64,000 nt of DNA from Teredinibacter haidensis (lineage in GTDB: Bacteria > Pseudomonadota > Gammaproteobacteria > Pseudomonadales > Cellvibrionaceae). A program made the translations under genes and the position numbers. The notes below the pieces were generated by a model. It was not told where the DNA came from. It searched no databases and worked only from the letters and a program-made list of their open reading frames with translations. This document shows positions 12,901 through 27,900 of this stretch, piece by piece (positions within the stretch are counted from its first letter, which is position 1; each line of letters opens with the position of its first letter). The stretch lies in contig NZ_CP060084.1 in assembly GCF_014211975.1 (NCBI RefSeq), positions 2,170,001-2,234,000 of the forward strand, written 5' to 3'.

Positions 12901-15900
12901 ACGTTCCTGAGGGTCCATCCACTCAGCTTCCTGAGGGGATACTCTGAAGAATGTAGGATCAAAACAGTACGCTTCGCCAATGAAACCACCCCATTTCGAA
13001 ATAGGTTTTCCGGATGGGGATTCACGATCGCTGTAGCCAGTATTTTGAATATCCCAACGATCCAGAGGTACTTCTGAAATGCTGTCTATTCCGTTCGTGA
13101 GATTCTCCCAAAACTCCTCAAGATTCGAAGCTTGCGGGTACCGGCCGGACATACCGATAACAGCAATGTCTGAGGTTTGTAGATACCCTGCGCCACTAGT
13201 GTTTCGGCTCAGGCGTTGAACGGCTCCCGTAGAAAATCCAGGTGTATGAGTGGTTTTTTTAGTAAAAGAACGTCTCTTATGAGATTTCTTGGGTTCCTGT
13301 GCAGTGTTAGTTGTTAGCTTGGCAACGACGGAACCTGGAAGCGCGTAATGTTTTTCGAGGTAATCGGACAACGATGCGATAGTCGTATATTCGAAAAGCA
13401 AGGTCGGTGACAGGGTGGTGGAAAGTAATGACTCTATTGTCTTGGCGACATCTAGCAGCATAATCGAATTCAAACCGAGCTCGTAGTAACCTGAATCCAC
13501 GGCAATATCATTGGCATTGCACTGTAACTTAGACGCTACGATCGATTGTAATAATGCGGACATCGAATCGGTCGACAAGCTAAATTCTTGCTGCATTGTA
13601 GAGTTTGTTGATGTCTTATTGTGATGGGTATTGTCGGTGTTCACGACCCGATCCGGATTAATCAGACCTTCATTACGCACTAGTTTATATTTAAAGTTCC
13701 TAAGCTCACCGACTTTTTTACCTTGCGGTGTAAAAAACTCCATTGTAATGCTGAGAAGTTCTTGTTTCGTCTCAACGGATGATTTTTTAATTCGAGTAAA
13801 GCATTCTCTACCAAGCTCTTGTGTTGCATAGAATGATTCGTAAAAAAAAGGTAAGAACAGACGCTGTTCATTTGCCTCTTGCTGGGCAAAAAGTGTTCCG
13901 GCACCAACAGCACTCGCGTCAATTAATGCGGGATGGAAAACGAATTCGTTATCGCTGGTTTTTTCTGAATTATTGCTAACGGTTGCCAGCAGATTATTGG
14001 CGACCACATGTATCCAACTAGCATCAGGAGTGTCGAACACACTGCCGTTTGCTTTCATCAGACCTGAATGGATTAGCTCGCGTTTTTGATAATGCTGGTA
14101 TATATCGTTCAATTCACTAGCGGAAATCGATGATTCAGCAATGCTCGCCACATCAAAGCACTCATCGATTGCGGTAGCAGAAACCGGGTGCATTTCGGCC
14201 GTGATATAAAGTGAACTATGATTTTGATCTGCCGCCACATCCAGAGAGTCTCTGGCTTCAATTTTCCAAATACCCTGCTCTGTCTCTGCAGCCTCTACTA
14301 ATAAGCTCACAGGTTTTGCATCTGAAACGATTAATGGTCGATAGATCGATAGATTTTTCAGCTCCAGTCCTGTGTGGTGATGCCCCGCCTCTGCAAACCA
14401 TTGGTAAAGAAAATCAATCCAGGCAAGCCCAGGTAATAACTCTTTGCCGTAGACTTTGTGGTTCGCAAGAATTGGGTGATCGCTGGTTAATGTCAGGCTC
14501 CATTCCTTTGAGTGATTAAAATCATGGCTTAAGAATCCGAGTTTAGAATTGTATAAACCGTTGTTATTTGCTTCGTTGATTTGTTCTAAAGGCTCAAGGG
14601 TACGAACGTCAATACGGTTTAGTTCAGGCAAGGTCAAAGAATGACGTTTCACTTTCACTGGTTTTACGGGTTCCTGACGTAAAATAACATGCGCATTTGT
14701 ACCCCCGTCAGCAAAACAGTTCAACGCAGCGTATTTCATGTCGACAGCTTGATTTTGTCTCGGGAAGCTAAAGCCGGCATCCTCTACCGAAAAATGCTTT
14801 AGAGGCTCTTTACCCGACAAGAATGGCACCAATTGCTGATGGTGCAACATTAATGCGACTTTTATAAAACTGGCGATGCCCTCGGCGCAAAGTGGATGAC
14901 CGATGTTCGGTTTCATAGCGCCAATATACATCGGAGAATGTTCATCGCGGCTATATACCGAAGCAACCGCTTTAATTTCTAACAGGTCAGTCACTTCTGA
15001 ACCTGAACCGTTTACATCTAAGTAATCAACGTCGTGGCTTGCACATTGGCTCTGTTGCAATGCGGATTGCATAACCGCGGCCTGAGCTTCCATATTGGGT
15101 GTCGCAGGCCCAGCCGTTCGCCCATCGTTGTTGATGCTAATACCGGCAATGACAGCATATATCGCATCACCATCCGTTTTTGCTTTTTCCAGAGGTTTGA
15201 GGTAAACCATGCCGCAACCCTCACCCAGTACGACGCCTGATGCACGTTGATCCCAAATATGAAACGTCCCGTCTGTTTGCAGCAAGTTTCGTTTTTCAAA
15301 CATTTCGTGATACGACGGAGTCGTCAACAAACTCACACCACCCACCAAAGCCGACTCTATCGTGCCAGAACGCATGGCTTCGACAGCCATATTCATCGCG
15401 ACCAATGACGATGAACACGCAGTATCTAACACGAGTGAAGGACCTCGTAAGTTTAAGAATTGCGAGATGTTAGCTGCGAGGTAGTTTTGCCCCATCACCA
15501 TGATCGGGTTACGGCTGTTGCCAAGCTGAGACACGTCTACACTCTGACTGCGAGCTCCAACATAAACACCAATATTCTTACCGGCTAACTCTTGGTGAGC
15601 ATATCCTGCGTGGTAGATGGTTTTAAGACTTTCCTCCAACAATACCAGAGCCTGCGGATCCATTACCTGCGCGTCTTCTGTCGGGATCATAAAGAAATCA
15701 GGATCGAAGCCATATATATCTTCGAGCAATCCTGCGAAGTAATTAGATTTAATTCCCCAGCAGTCCTCTGGCACTGCGCTAATAGCGCTTTCACCCTTGG
15801 ATAAAAGATCCCAGTATTCTTCTACATTGGAAGCACCCGGGAAACGGCAAGCCATACCGACGACTGCTATCTTGTCGTTGGATTGACGAGCGGCTCTACC

Positions 15901-18900
15901 ACGTCGTAGTTTTGCCGAAGTGTTATAACGAGCGTTTCGCGTAGTATCTTTTGCTGAATCTGGGGTGCCGTGGCTTAGAAGCGATACATTGTGTGAGCGG
16001 CGTCCACCATCTACAGAGGCCGATGTGTTCTGGTTGGTCTCATCTCGTTCATTTGATTGCTTGGTTTCCGCTGCAAAATGCGTATTGATGACTTCGGGTT
16101 CATTCTCTATAAGCCATACGGCAAGTGCCTGTACGGTCGAATATTCCAATAGAATGGACGGTTCGAGTTCTACGGCTAGCTCGCGTCTTAGACGTTGCAG
16201 GAGTTGAGCGAGTAAAATCGAATCCATGCCGAAATCTGCAAATGGCGTTTGCACGTCCAGTTGGTTGGCTTTAAGTTTTAACTCGGATTCAAACAGTGAG
16301 CCCAGCCATTTTTCTACAACGTGGTTGACCGACGTAGCCGTTTCACTACTGACTGAAACTGACTTTCCTGCGCTTTGTTTTGTTGCCACGCTATTCGCAA
16401 AATTCTCTGTCTGCTTGTTGTTGGATGCCTTGTGTTGTGAGGCATGCTCAGTGCGAACATTTTCAATATCTTCTGTCAGTAACAGCCGACTCGAATCGAA
16501 CTTCTGGTTATCGACCACCAGTGGCATCAATACCGATATGCTGTAAGGATTTGCAAGAACCTGATCGAGGAACTCGCAACCTTCAACGTCGGTAATGCTG
16601 AGTAGACCTGTCTTGCCATACGCTGGTACAGTGACTTCTCCCATACCTGATTCTTTCCAGCTCGGCCATTGGATACTAACTAATGGTGTTTCGCTGTGAG
16701 CCATCGCGTAATAGTCCATATACGCATTCGCCATTGTATAGTCGCTGATGCCAGAGCCGAGACTTGGAATCACTGCAGATACCGATGAAAACAATAATAC
16801 AAACCGCAACTCATTGACGTCACGTAGCTGCATTAAATTTCTGAGACCGTCAGTTTTCGGCGAGGTAATCTTTGCGATACTTTCGGGGGTTTTGCGGATG
16901 AAGGCTGGATTTTCGTTGTCGACCAAACCTGCGGCATGAATAATCCCGCAGATCTGACCCATTGATGACTCAATTGCAGTATGTTGCTGTTTAAGTTCTT
17001 CAAGGTTATCCAATGGAAATGCGAAAACCTGAACGTCGGCACCAAGAGCTTGTAGTTCTTGAATATTTTTAATCTTTTGTTGAACCGATGGAGAGGAATT
17101 CTGCAGATTTCCCCATTCTTCTTGCGGCGGCATAGCTTCTTTACCGGTTAGCACCACACGCTTTAAGCCATAGTTCTTTATCAAATGATGAGCGCATAAC
17201 ATCCCTACTCCACGGGTTCCGCCTGTCACGAGCACAACATCGGACTCATTGAAGCTCGCGATTTGAGATTCCGAAATTCCCGGCTGGAGTTCTCGCTGAC
17301 TCTCCATAAGCTGGCTTACGAAACGTTGACCATCACGGTAACAGCATTCTATCTCGGTTGAATCGCTCGATAACTCCGCTAAAATTTGTTCGGCTTGTTG
17401 TGTAAGGTCATTGGTGTTTCCATCGAGATCCACGTGCCTTGAAGAAAGACTGGAGTATTCGCTTTGCAACATGCGATACAATCCGACTCGTTCGGCGCCG
17501 GAAAGCTGGATATTTTCGTTCTGGTGGGCTTCCAGACCCTGGGTGACATAAAGTAAACGAATGTTATTGAAGCGATTCGCTTCTATTGTTTCCTGCAGTA
17601 GTCCAATCCATTGTGAGGAAGCAACGTCTTTACCGATTCCAGTCAGATCAATCCAGGATTTACAACCATTTATGACTTGTGAAAACCTTTCTTTTTCTTG
17701 CAGTTCATCGTCCCGAATCAGCCTTATTTGCTTGGATTCTTGCGCGATGATTTCAGCCAGTGCTTTAGTTGTCTCGTTATGAAGTACAACTAGTGGCATG
17801 GTTACACGGCTGGAGCTTGAAACAGGTACGAGGTTCCAACCTTTTTTAACTAATGTAACGCGACGTTGCTTTTCGTCGTTGGCTTGGAATGGCCCGAGTT
17901 CTAGTCCTTTCATCGATACGCAAAGAATCCCGTCTTCATCAAACAGGTCTATATCCCACACCTGAGCATCTGAGTCTTCGTGACCGGAAATGTTTGTATC
18001 GGCAACCTGACGTACCCACACCCAAAGGTTCGTTGGGAACGCGTTTAGAATATCTATGGAACCAAGCGTAGCAGCAAAGTTAAGCTGGAGCTTATTTTGT
18101 GCCGATGGACTATCACTTGAAATTTGTTGGCTATAGATAGCGCACTGAAGTGCTGCATCGATTAAGCTTGGGTGAAGAACGTAAGCCTGGTGCTGGTTTG
18201 CGAGTGAAGACGGTAGCCCTATTTTAGCCAGAACCTGGTTTCCACCCTTATATAACTCTTGAATCGCATGATGGGCTTCACCATATTGAAGCCCAATCTC
18301 ATTCAAACTTGCATAGATTTGGTCAATATTGAACGATTCCTGATTCATCATTAACTGAATTTCAGCTATATCAATCCGCAAAGATCCTTCGAAAACTTCC
18401 ATAGGTTCAAACGAAGCGATACCGTATGAATGAATACGCGGTTCATCTTCCTCATCTACTTCACTATGAATTTCAAAGTGAATGATATCGTCGTCATCGC
18501 TAAACAAGCTGATGTGAGTATCATGGCTTTCATCATTGACGATGATAGGTTCATCCCATACCACGTTCTGAATAGAAAGGAATTTATCAGATTGACGCTT
18601 TCCCGATGCTTTTTCGATAGCCGCACGTGCCATCTCAAGTAGACTCAATGCAGGAAGAGCTTGTTTGCCATTGATCTTGTGATCTACCAAAAATGATTCG
18701 GAGCCCGAGAATGTTGAGGTAAAACGCTGTTCCAAAAGGTCTGAGGTGTTCTCGTGCAATAGAGGATGTAGCGCTTTAACATTCTTTGAATTTTGTTGCA
18801 GCTCTCCATGTGCTCTTCCTTTTTGATTGGGTTCTCCGCTATCACTTCGGTATATTTCCCTTGCGAATGGGTATGTAGGTGCATGAATGCGCTGCATCGC

Positions 18901-21900
18901 TTTGTTGTGATATAGCTCCTGCCATTTCACCGTGTAACCCTGGATCCAGAGTTCAGCGATCTTCTTCAATTTCCCTTTTGCCACCCACTGGGCGATGGCA
19001 TCTTGTAAGTCGGCGTCCGTATTAAAAATATCGCCATTACCAGAGTGCAATCTAACGTGGCCGTACCATGCATTGGACGAGATTGAACCGTCGAGCCAGA
19101 CTTTTAGACTTTCGATTGCATTGTCAATACTGGTAACAAACATTATTAATCTTTGTTCAAGGAGAATTCTTCCTGTTTGCAATGTGAATGCAAGTGATGG
19201 CAGATCTGTTTCCGTATGGGTTTCCAGAAAGTGCAGCATTTTCTGTGCGTATTCTTTTAAGCGATCCTCGTTCTGCGCAGAGATCGGTAATAAAACGCCA
19301 CCTTTTACTCGTGTTTGCGGAGCAGCGCCTTCATGCGGGAATTCTTCCAAAATGACATGAGCATTGGAACCTGTTGCACCAAATGAGCTAACACCGGCTC
19401 GGCGAGGTGCGTTCTCAATCGGAGCCCATTCTTTGGTGTCTGTTTGCAAGTAGAATGGTGAGGACGGTAAATCTAGATAGGGATTAACCACATTCGAATG
19501 CAGAGATTTCACCAAAGTTCTGTGATGTATCTGTAGAATTGTTTTGGTTAAACCACTGATACCTGCCGCAGATTCTGCATGGCCAATGTTTGATTTTACG
19601 GAACCCAAGGCACAAAACTGTTTATTCGTTGTGAATTCTCGGAATGCGCGATTTAGACCTTGTATTTCAATTGGGTCGCCCAAGGAAGTGCCTGTACCAT
19701 GCGCTTCAATGTAGCTGATGGTTTCGGGATCAATACCTGTTTTTCTAAAACAGTCAGCAATCATGTCCCCTTGAGCAACCGGAGACGGCACTGTGAATCC
19801 ACTCACTGTACCAACATGGTTGACGGAGCTGCCTTTTAGCACCGCGTAAATGCTGTCGCCATCTGAAATCGCTTGATCCAAGGGTTTTAGAAGAACGGCG
19901 CCTACACCTTCGGCGGATACATAGCCATCACCACCGTCGCCAAAAGAATGACAATAGCCATCTGTGGAATGCATGTTCATCATTCCATACGTTTGGTATT
20001 TTTTAGGATGCAACGAGAGGTTTACGCCACCTGCAAAGGCTACCTTACATTCACCTTTTATGAGACTGTCGATAGCCAGGTGTACGGCTGTTAGCGATGC
20101 TGAACAAACTGTATCGATCGCCATGGAAGGGCCGTGAAAATTACAAAGATAAGATACTCTGTTTGCTATTGGTGCAAAGCTTAAAAAGGTTAGCGGAAAC
20201 TTTTGATGTGTATCTGAGTTCTGATTCTTCGACACTTCGTTTTGCAGTAATACATAGTCTTTATGCATTACCCCTGCAAAAACAGCCACAGGCCGTCGCT
20301 TATTTTCTCCTTCTGGTTCAACAATGTTATCAGGTGTGTAACCGGCGTCTTCCATTGTTTCCCAACACACTTCAAGAAACAAACGCTCCTGAGGATCCAT
20401 CCATTCTGCTTCTTGTGGTGAAACTTTGAAGAAAGAGGGATCAAAGCAATAGGCTTCGTTAATGAAACCGCCCCACTTTGACATGGATTTACCGGTGGGA
20501 GACACCAAATCACTATAACTGCTAACGCTGATATCCCATCTATCTTGTGGAATTTCTGTGATGCAGTCCTTGCCCTCCTTTAGATTTTCCCAAAACTCTT
20601 CAAGATTGGAGGCTTGAGGATAACGACCCGCCATGCCGATTACGGCAATATCCGAGGTTCTCGGATATGCGGCACCGTTTGCAGTAGCGCCTGTGTTAGG
20701 TGCAATTAAAGGAGAATGAGTCGTTTTGGTTGAGGTCAAATAATTCTGTTTCGGACGCTCGGGCTGTTTCTGGTTGTCCTCATCTGCGACAGTCTCCGCT
20801 TCCCCCGGTAGCGTATAGTTTGCTTCGAGATACTCAGATAGCTCTGCAATGGTGGTGTATTCGAATAATAGTGTTGGGGATAAAGTTACAGAGAGTACAG
20901 ATTCCACTGTCCGGGCAACACTTAACAACATAAGTGAATTAAGCCCCAGTTCATAATAGCCTCGATCTAATGCAACATCTTTTGGATGGCTATCCAGTTT
21001 TGAAGCAATAATAGATGCAAGTAAAGCACTCATTGAATCAACGGAAAGATTGGCTAGTTCAGGTTCTTTATTCTGTTTTTCTGCACCACTCGGCTTTTCT
21101 TCGATATCACTATTTCTTGTAGGATCGATAAGTCCGGCGTTGCGAACAAGTTTGTTCTTATAGTTCTTCACCTCTCCAATCTTCTTGCCTTCAGGCGTAA
21201 AGAATTCAAGCGTCATGCTACGCAGTTCTTCTTTCGAATCTCGTGAGGAGTGTTTTATCCGCGTGTAACATTCGCTTCTGAATCTCTCTGATGCACGAAA
21301 CGACTCGTAAAATAACGGCAAATATAATCGCTTGTCGTCATCGGATGATTTCGAAAACAACCCCCCGGAACCGACCGCGCTGCTGTCAATAATGGCCGGA
21401 TGAAATATATAACCGTGTTCAGGATCTTGCAGCGCTTCATTGACTTTAATATGAAGCCACCTTGCATCTTTTGTGTCATACACATTACCGTCAACGTTCA
21501 TGACACCTAGGTGTAGCAGTTCTCGTGTTACACATTCCTCGTAAACACTGGCAATGGAGCTTTGTGTGCAGTCTCTTGAAAGAGTTTCGTTGATGTCGAC
21601 CTGATCATCGAAAATGACAGAGTCGATCAAATGCATTTCTGCAGTAATGTAAAGATTCTTTTTAAGGTTCTCTCTATGGCCATCTCTAACATCCTCTCCA
21701 GCGTTTGAGGCTGTTTCCGCTGAAGCGTCTCCGATCTCTATTCGCCAGAACCCTTCTTTACTTTCGGTCGCTTCCACCAAAAGATTCACTGGCTTTTCAG
21801 TGGATACGATTAAGGGGCGGTAAATAGAAAGGTTTTTAAGCTCAAGGTTTTCAAAACCATAACCACCTTCAGTAAACCATTGGTAGAGAAAATCTATCCA

Positions 21901-24900
21901 TGCCAGGCCTGGCAATAGTTTCTGCCCGTATACTTTATGATTGGAAAGAACGGGATGGTCGCTCGTAAGAGTGAGCCTCCACTCTTTAGACTTGTCAAAG
22001 GAATGATTTAAAACACTAAGGTTCTTAGTTGCCGTTTCGCTACCGCCGCTATTTTCAGGCGTGGATTTCCCGAGCGGTTCGAGAGTGCGCACATCGACTC
22101 TTTCCAGTGTGGGGATCGGAAGTGATTTGCGCACAGCTTTTTTGGAGTTCGTTGGCTCGTGCTGCAAAATAACGTGCGCATTCGTTCCCCCATCAGCAAA
22201 ACAGTTCAAGGCAGCATATTTCATCTCCAGAGCCTGTTTTTTTCTGGGAAAAGTAAAGCCTGCTTCTTCTACGGAAAAATGTTTTAGTGGTTCCTGGCCT
22301 GACAAAAACGGCACGAGTTGCTGCTGGTGTAACATCAGCGCGACTTTAATAAAACTTGCGATCCCCTCTGCGCACAAGGGGTGACCAATGTTAGGCTTCA
22401 TCGCTCCGATATACATGGAAGCATTTTCTTGGCGAGCATAGACAGACGCGACGGCTTTGATTTCGAGTAAGTCGGTTACTTCTGATCCCGAGCCATTCAC
22501 GTCCAGATAGTCAACCTCATGACTCTCGCATTGACTTTGTTTTAAAGCGGACTGCATTACAGCGGCTTGCGCTTCAATGTTGGGTGTCGCTGGACCCGCA
22601 GTACGACCGTCATTATTTATGCCGATGCCTGCGATTACGGCATAAATGCTATCGCCATCTTGTCGGGCTTTCGCGAGAGGCTTTAGATACACCATACCGC
22701 AGCCTTCACCTAAGACGACACCAGACGCACGTTGATCTAGAATATGAAACGCACCGTCATTTTGCAGTAGATTACGTTTTTCGAACATTTCGTGATACGA
22801 CGGACTGGTTAACAAACTCACACCACCAACCAGAGCAGAATCTATTGTGCCTGCGCGCATCGCTTCAATGGCCATGTTCATGGCGACCAATGATGAAGAA
22901 CAAGCCGTATCCAGAACCAGCGAAGGTCCACGAACATTAAAGAATTGAGAAATATTGGCAGCCAGATAGTTTTGCCCCATTACCATAATAGGGTTACGGC
23001 TATTGCCCGTTTGTGCGAGGCTCACATTTAGGCTGCGGGCGCCAAGGTATACACCGATGTTCTTCCCCGCTAACTCCTGGTGCGGATACCCAGCGTGATA
23101 AACGGCCTTGAGGCTTTCTTCAAGTAAGACGAGGGCCTGAGGATCCATTACCTGAGCATCTTCTGTCGGTATCATGAAAAACTTAGGATCGAATCCATAA
23201 ATATCTTCAAGTAAACCAGCGTAATAGTTGGACTTAATTCCCCAACAGTCTTCCGGGACGGGTCCGATCGCACTCCTGCCATTGGCTAATAAGTTCCAAT
23301 ATTCTTCGATACTGACGGCACCGGGAAAACGACATGCCATACCGATTACGGCGATTGCCTTATTGACCTGTTTATTTGAACGTCCACGCTTAAAGCGATT
23401 AGAACTTTTCGCCACTACTGTATTGGTGCGCTCTTCACGCATAATACCATTGGCTTTATCTGAACCTGCCAAGATATTTGATTGATGGCTATCTTGAGTC
23501 TGCTGTGCTCTATCGGTCTGTGAAGCAACAGCCTCTTCAGAAATTTCAAACAAAAAGTGATCACTCAATTTTTCACGATGGTGCTGAAGCATCCAGCATG
23601 CGAACGACTCAAGTCGGGAATGCTCTAATAGAATTGAGGGAGCGAGTTCTATTTCAAACTTTTGTCTAATTTTTTTGATGACCTGCGCCAGCAGAATAGA
23701 ATCTACGCCGTAATCTGCAAATGGCGTTTGTGGATCCAGTTCCCCGGGTTGAAGTCTTAATTCTAATTCAAATAATGCTGCTAGATTCTCTTGAACTATA
23801 TGCAGGTTGTGTTGACTGGTATTGGTGTCAGTCATTTCCTTTATTGTTTCTGTGATCGTTTGTCTGTTTCTCTGTCCACTCGCTTCTCCACTTTTTTCTA
23901 AGGTAGAAATAGACTGACTGTCGCTGCTTGAATTAGCGCTGTTTTTCTCTGTGCGCATTAAAGATGATGCATTAAATTTAACGGGATTTATGACGAGCGG
24001 CATAATAACCGGTGTACTTTGGTCTGCTAGTATGCTGTCCAGAAAGTCACATCCTTCGGCATCAGTGATACTGTTCAGGCCTATATTGTGATAAGCAGGG
24101 CCGGTCACATCGCCCATTCCAGATTCTTTCCAGCTTGGCCACTGAATACTTACAATAGGTAGCGTGTCCCGCGCGCTTGCACAGTAATCCATGAACGCGT
24201 TTGCCATCGCGTAATCACTCAATCCGGCTCCTAAATCAGGTATGACCGCGGACACTGACGAGAAAAGCAGGATGAAACGCAGTTCTTGCACTTCGGCAAG
24301 CTGAATTATATTTTTCAGTCCTTCGATTTTTGGTGACGTAATTGTAGAAATACTTTCAGTTGTTTTACGGATGAAGGCAGGGTTTTCGTTGTCCACTAAT
24401 CCCGCCGCATGAATTATCCCTGCTACGCCACCCACAGTTGCCTTAATAGTTGCATATTGCTGTTGAAGTTCGGCTGAATTATCCAATGGGAAAGTGAAGA
24501 CATGAACATCCACATCTGATGCTCGTAGCTGTTGAATGTTCTTAATTTTGTGTTGAATAGATGAAGAAAAGTCTTCAGGATTGTTCCATTGATCCTGAGG
24601 TGGCATTGATTCTTTGCCTGTAAGCACCAAACGCTTGAGTTCGTAGTTTCTCACAAGATGCTGGGCACACAGCATTCCAACGCCACGAGTCCCGCCCGTA
24701 ATAATCACAACATCTGAATCAGAGAAATTCGCCATTTTGGCTTTTGTATTGTGGCGTGTCGTTTCTTTTAATTCACTCACGAAACGCTGCTCATTGCGGA
24801 AGCACGATTCCACATCATTCGATTTAGACATTAACTCAGCGAGTATCTGGTCAGCCTGTTGTCCAAGGTCGTGAGTGTTAGGATCCAAATCGACATGGCG

Positions 24901-27900
24901 TGACGTAAGGTTTGAGTATTCGCTTTGGAGCATGCGGTATAAGCCTACTTTTTCAGCACCGCTAAGCTGAATTGCAGAATTTTCATGTGATTCAAGCCCC
25001 TGTGTGACACAAAGAAGTTGTAGGTGGTTAGATCGATTAAGCTCGATCATCTCCTGCAAAAACCCAATCCAACCGGAGCCCGTGGCTTCCTGTTTCATTC
25101 CGGCTAAATCGATCCATGCTTTACTTGTTTGTATGGCTTGCGCAAGCTCAGCTCTTGTTGCGTCGTCGTGTTGCAGTGCTTCAACTTGAATCAGGGATAC
25201 GTGTTCTATTTTTTCTGCAATGAATTCTGCCAGTGCCAAGGTATTTTTGTTGTGCAGAACGATAACAGGGCAAGAAATTGCTTGAGCTGCCGGTAACGAA
25301 GAGATTTGCCAGCCTTTCTTCAAGAAAGTCACACATCTCTCTTCAGATTCATCCTCAGAGAAATGCTTCGACAATACGTCTAAATTTCCCAGTTCGAGGG
25401 CTTTTATTCGGACGCATACCTTGCCGTATCGATCACAAAGATCAATATCCCAGTCGGACTGATTGCTTGATGCTCGAGTCCAGGCAAACACTGTTGAATC
25501 ACAAGAAGCGAGGATTTCTACAGATTCAATGAAGACCGGAAATAATATTTCGGTATTATGTGATGACCCCGACTCTTCCTGGGAAAGCTGTTGAATAAGA
25601 ATACTTTGAATAGCAGCATCGAGCACGCTGGGATGAAGCACATAAGCACTTTGTGAGGCTGCTATCGATGAAGGCAGTGATATAGATGCAAGCGCTTCTC
25701 CCTTCCCTTGGTAGATTTGCTGAATTCCTTGAAGTGCCGCGCCATAGGTGAGTCCTGTTCTGCCAAGCGTCTCGTAGCACAACGGGGCTTCTATAATACC
25801 GTGTGTCATCTGTGCTTGAATGTCGGCGATATTCAATGATGAACGCTCTTGACTTGCAAAATACTGAGCTAGACCTTGGGCGTGAATAACACTCTCATCT
25901 GATTGAGGCGAATTGCTGTAAATTTCAAAGTGAATGGTGTCGCTATCATCGATAAATAAACTGACGTGAATTTCGTTAGCAGCTTCATTCAATGTGATGG
26001 GATTTTCCCAGGATATGCGTTCAATATGCAGCTCTGTGTCGGAGCTCGGTTTACCGTTCGCCTTTTCTATCGCGACTCGGGCCATTTCTAGATAGGCTAC
26101 GGGCACAAGAGTAGGCTGCCCCATGACCTCATGATCTTTGAAGAAAAACTCTGAGCCTGAAAAACTTGATGTAAAGCGCTGTTCCAGCAAATCAGAGGTG
26201 TTCTCATGTACTAAGGGATGGATAATATTCTTTGTTTGGGTACTTACAGTTTCCGCCTGTCCGCGTACACGCTCAATCCAGTATTCATTGCGCGCAAATG
26301 GATAGCTCGGCACTGGAATTCTGTGTGGCGTAGCTTCATACAAGTTTTTCCATGATATTTCGATACCAGAAGTCCACAGGATGGCAATTTGTTCCAGGTT
26401 CTTTTCTTCAACGACCACGTCGGTGACCTGTTGTCCAACCTTCCCTCCGAATAAAGTTTCTATTTCGGCACGACTTGCATTGGCGTTTTTCTGCCAACTA
26501 TCATTTGTCGCGCTACTACCGGATATCCATCGCGATAATTTATCTTTCAGATCTGCGTAGTTCTTTACTTTAATAGCCAGTCGCTCTTGCATGGGTGTTC
26601 GAGCGGCTTGCAGGGTATAGATAAAGTTGCTAAATGAAATCAGCGGAGATCTTTCAAGAAACGTGAGCATCGATTCGGCGTACCGATTCAGGCTTTCTGA
26701 ATTCCTGGCAGAAAGAACGAATAAATACTCATCCTGGACGAATCCTGATTTCGACTCAGAATTATATTCTGCTAACACGACATGAGCATTGGTGCCGCCC
26801 GACCCAAAGCTGCTAACACCTGCCACGCGGTTTTGATGCCCTGCAGGTTGCCATGACTGGTGTTTTGACACGATGTAAAGTCGCGATGCATCGAGATCAA
26901 TCTTGGGGTTCAAGGTATGAAAATGTATGCTCCGAGGAAGTTGCTTTTTCTGAAAACATAGTACTGTTTTGAGTAACCCAAGAATGCCGGCGGCAGCTTC
27001 CAGATGCCCTAAATTGCTTTTAATTGACGCGATTCCACAGTGCGTAGTAGTTGCGAAACCTTCAGCGGAGAAGTTAGCGAAAGCCTCTCGCATACCCTGA
27101 ATCTCTATAGGATCGCCCAACGAGGTACCAGTGCCATGTGCCTCAAGGTAACTAAGATCAGCTGGATCGATATTGGCATTTTTCCATGCCGAAATAAGTA
27201 GCTCTGCTTGCTTCTGAGGGTTTGGTACTGTTAGGCCCCCTGCGAGCCCCCCGTGGTTGGTTGCACTTCCTTTAATCAGTGCATGAATAACGTCCTGATC
27301 AGCTTCGGCTTTTTCTAATGGCTTGAGTAGTAGAGTCACAGCGCCTTCAGATCGAACATAACCGTTTGCTGACGCGTCGAAGGTTTTACACCGGCCATCT
27401 GCTGCGAGCATTCCGGCGTGATAATAAGCCATGGTGTTTGCTGGATGGCAGATGAGGTTGATTCCTCCGACTAAGGCCATTGAGCACTCGCCTCTTTGCA
27501 ACGACTGCATGGCGGAATGGATCGCCACTAATGAAGAGGAGCAGGCTGTGTCGATTTGTAAACTCGGCCCGGAGAAATCGAAAAAATAGGAAATTCTATT
27601 CGCGAGAACAGCCAGCGAGCTACCCGTACCATGATGAGCTTCGACCTCCACTCCGGCCTTATTCTGTAAGTGTGCATAGTCTGAACCGCTAGCACCGATG
27701 AATACGCCTACATCACGAGATGTCAATTTTTCCGGGAGTATCGCTGCATTCTCAAAACATTCCCATGCAAGCTCCAGAAGTATTCTTTGTTGCGGATCCA
27801 TGCTTACCGCTTCTTTGGGAGAAATTCGGAAAAAAGGTGCATCAAAACTTGCGATATTCTCAACGAAACCGCCACAATTAATTCCACGATGTGTGTTTGT

